Below are positions 21,651 to 22,472 of a stretch of DNA of 22,472 nt, piece after piece; the stretch's first letter is position 1; the number at the start of each line of letters is the position of its first letter. Both the position numbers and the translations under genes were made by a program. The DNA is from Nitrosopumilales archaeon (GTDB taxonomy: Archaea; Thermoproteota; Nitrososphaeria; Nitrososphaerales; Nitrosopumilaceae). The notes beneath the pieces are model-generated. The model made no database searches and had not been told where the DNA came from. It saw only the letters and a list, made by a program, of their open reading frames with translations. Location: the NCBI GenBank assembly GCA_025350175.1, contig JANXYF010000089.1, forward strand, positions 1 through 22,472, written 5' to 3'.

Positions 21651-22472
21651 TTATTGTCTTCTGTCAATTATATCATATACATCTGGTCCAGTACCAATCA
21701 ATGTGACAGGTACTTTGAGTTGGTCTTCAATATTTTTAACAAAATATTTTGCAGGAGAACTCAGGTCTGAAAATGACTGCATGTGTGCACATTCTGGAAA
21801 TACTACATCAAGTTTTGTAATTCCAAGCTGGGTTGCGCTGTTTAACATAATTGATCTCTTGGCAAGATCAAAATCAAATTCAGCTGCTCGTCTTTGTCGT
21901 CCAGTAACTGTTCCTACTTCTTGCCATCCTTTTGCCACTGCCGTTTCAGGAGAGATCTCATTTTTCAAAGGACCTTCTCCAACTCTAGTGACAAATGCTT
22001 TGAAAACAACAAGTACTTCATCAACACTTTTTGGTCCAATTCCAACATCGGCGCATATTGCCGATGCAGTAACATCCTTTGATGTTACAAAAGGATACGT
22101 TCCATGCCATAATGACAGATAGGTTCCTTGTGTTCCTTCTACAATTACATTTTCTTTTCTATCTAATGCAAAATTTACTTGGTTAGGAACATCGTCCAGA
22201 TACATAGTAAGAGACTCGATATCTTTTGCAATCTTGAGTGTACGCATTGCTCTATCTGCATTAGCCGGACCTGTACCAGTTCCAGTACTACCAATAGACT
22301 GTTTTAATCTTCCACCAGAATCTGTTGTTCTGTGTGATTCTTCAATTATACCACATTGAAAATCTACAAAAGATCTATCTTGAGTGCCAAATTCTTCAAT
22401 CTCTTTTAAAAGCACTTCTGGACTAACTACTACTCCAGGACCAATTAGTAATCTTGTGTTAGGATTCAAAAA
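21651..22472 (-). CDS. purA: Adenylosuccinate synthetase (partial, N-terminus outside window)
   Basis: PurA joins IMP and aspartate with GTP to make adenylosuccinate, the first step from IMP to AMP. About 273 C-terminal residues are visible, and the frame runs off the right edge; the first possible start inside the window is a TTG that reads as an internal Leu. Family segments are STGTGTGPANADRAMR, IVEGTQGTYLSLWHGTYPFVTSKDVTA, TRVGEGPLKNE and TVTGRQRRAAEFD. The GTP-binding GDEGKGK loop must lie outside the window. The spacing suggests the shorter archaeal form of about 340 residues. Confidence 0.95.
   Translation of the reverse strand, partial: FLNPNTRLLIGPGVVVSPEVLLKEIEEFGTQDRSFVDFQCGIIEESHRTTDSGGRLKQSIGSTGTGTGPANADRAMRTLKIAKDIESLTMYLDDVPNQVNFALDRKENVIVEGTQGTYLSLWHGTYPFVTSKDVTASAICADVGIGPKSVDEVLVVFKAFVTRVGEGPLKNEISPETAVAKGWQEVGTVTGRQRRAAEFDFDLAKRSIMLNSATQLGITKLDVVFPECAHMQSFSDLSSPAKYFVKNIEDQLKVPVTLIGTGPDVYDIIDRRQ

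Noticed and set aside
1..22472. CRISPR arrays, insertion sequences, integrases or prophage genes
   Set aside because: No direct repeat series with spacers, no transposase or integrase motifs, and base composition and gene content are uniform.

Overview
The window is a gene-dense, AT-rich stretch of archaeal chromosome. It most likely comes from an ammonia-oxidising Nitrososphaerota (Thaumarchaeota), probably of the Nitrosopumilus/Nitrosarchaeum type. The archaeal assignment rests on Trm1, both subunits of topoisomerase VI, a KH-domain Dim2/Pno1 homologue, the Rio1 kinase, aIF1A, aIF2-beta, DUF424, DUF373 and a TFE-beta/RPC39-like transcription factor. The lineage call is an inference from the mix of these genes, the low GC content and the style of the small membrane and secreted proteins. 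There are no rRNA or tRNA genes, CRISPR arrays, insertion sequences or integrases, so this reads as vertically inherited core genome. No stretch longer than about 260 bases lacks a gene.

Layout from left to right. At 1-124 is the tail of a membrane protein, followed by a terminator-like hairpin and an unusually structured 180-base gap. At 308-3224 are an RNA-modification and transcription block: trm1 forward, then rlmE and TFE-beta on the reverse strand, plus a membrane-anchored protein. At 3280-7608 are an OLD-like ATPase/TOPRIM protein and a large secreted protein with about six tandem beta-sandwich repeats. At 7657-8960 are apt and mtnP, which fit together because MTA phosphorylase releases adenine and Apt converts it to AMP. 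At 8957-11252 are a small unknown protein, a TrmB-like regulator with a small Cys-rich partner, divergent ubiX, and a membrane-anchored Hsp20-like protein. At 11238-16002 is a reverse operon, aIF1A - rio1 - KH/Dim2 - top6B - top6A. At 16050-16974 is a second reverse group, DUF5679 - aIF2-beta - DUF424. At 17230-20211 are a small anchored protein, a DUF373 membrane protein, a cis-prenyltransferase and a Nudix hydrolase. At 20194-22472 are pyrF with a co-directional unknown gene, and partial purA.

Functionally the window holds translation initiation, ribosome and tRNA maturation, DNA topology, transcription initiation, and purine and pyrimidine metabolism. Most reverse and forward neighbours overlap by 4 to 23 bases. 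Several promoters have a TATA-like box about 25-30 bases before the start codon, which fits leaderless transcripts.

I found no clear new multi-gene system. The points most worth a second look are: a cis-prenyltransferase whose conserved upstream segment has no standard start codon but overlaps the upstream stop as ATAA; TTG starts on both translation initiation factor genes; a TFE-beta with a long lysine-rich tail; the orphan OLD-like protein with a changed TOPRIM motif; and the structured leader region before trm1.
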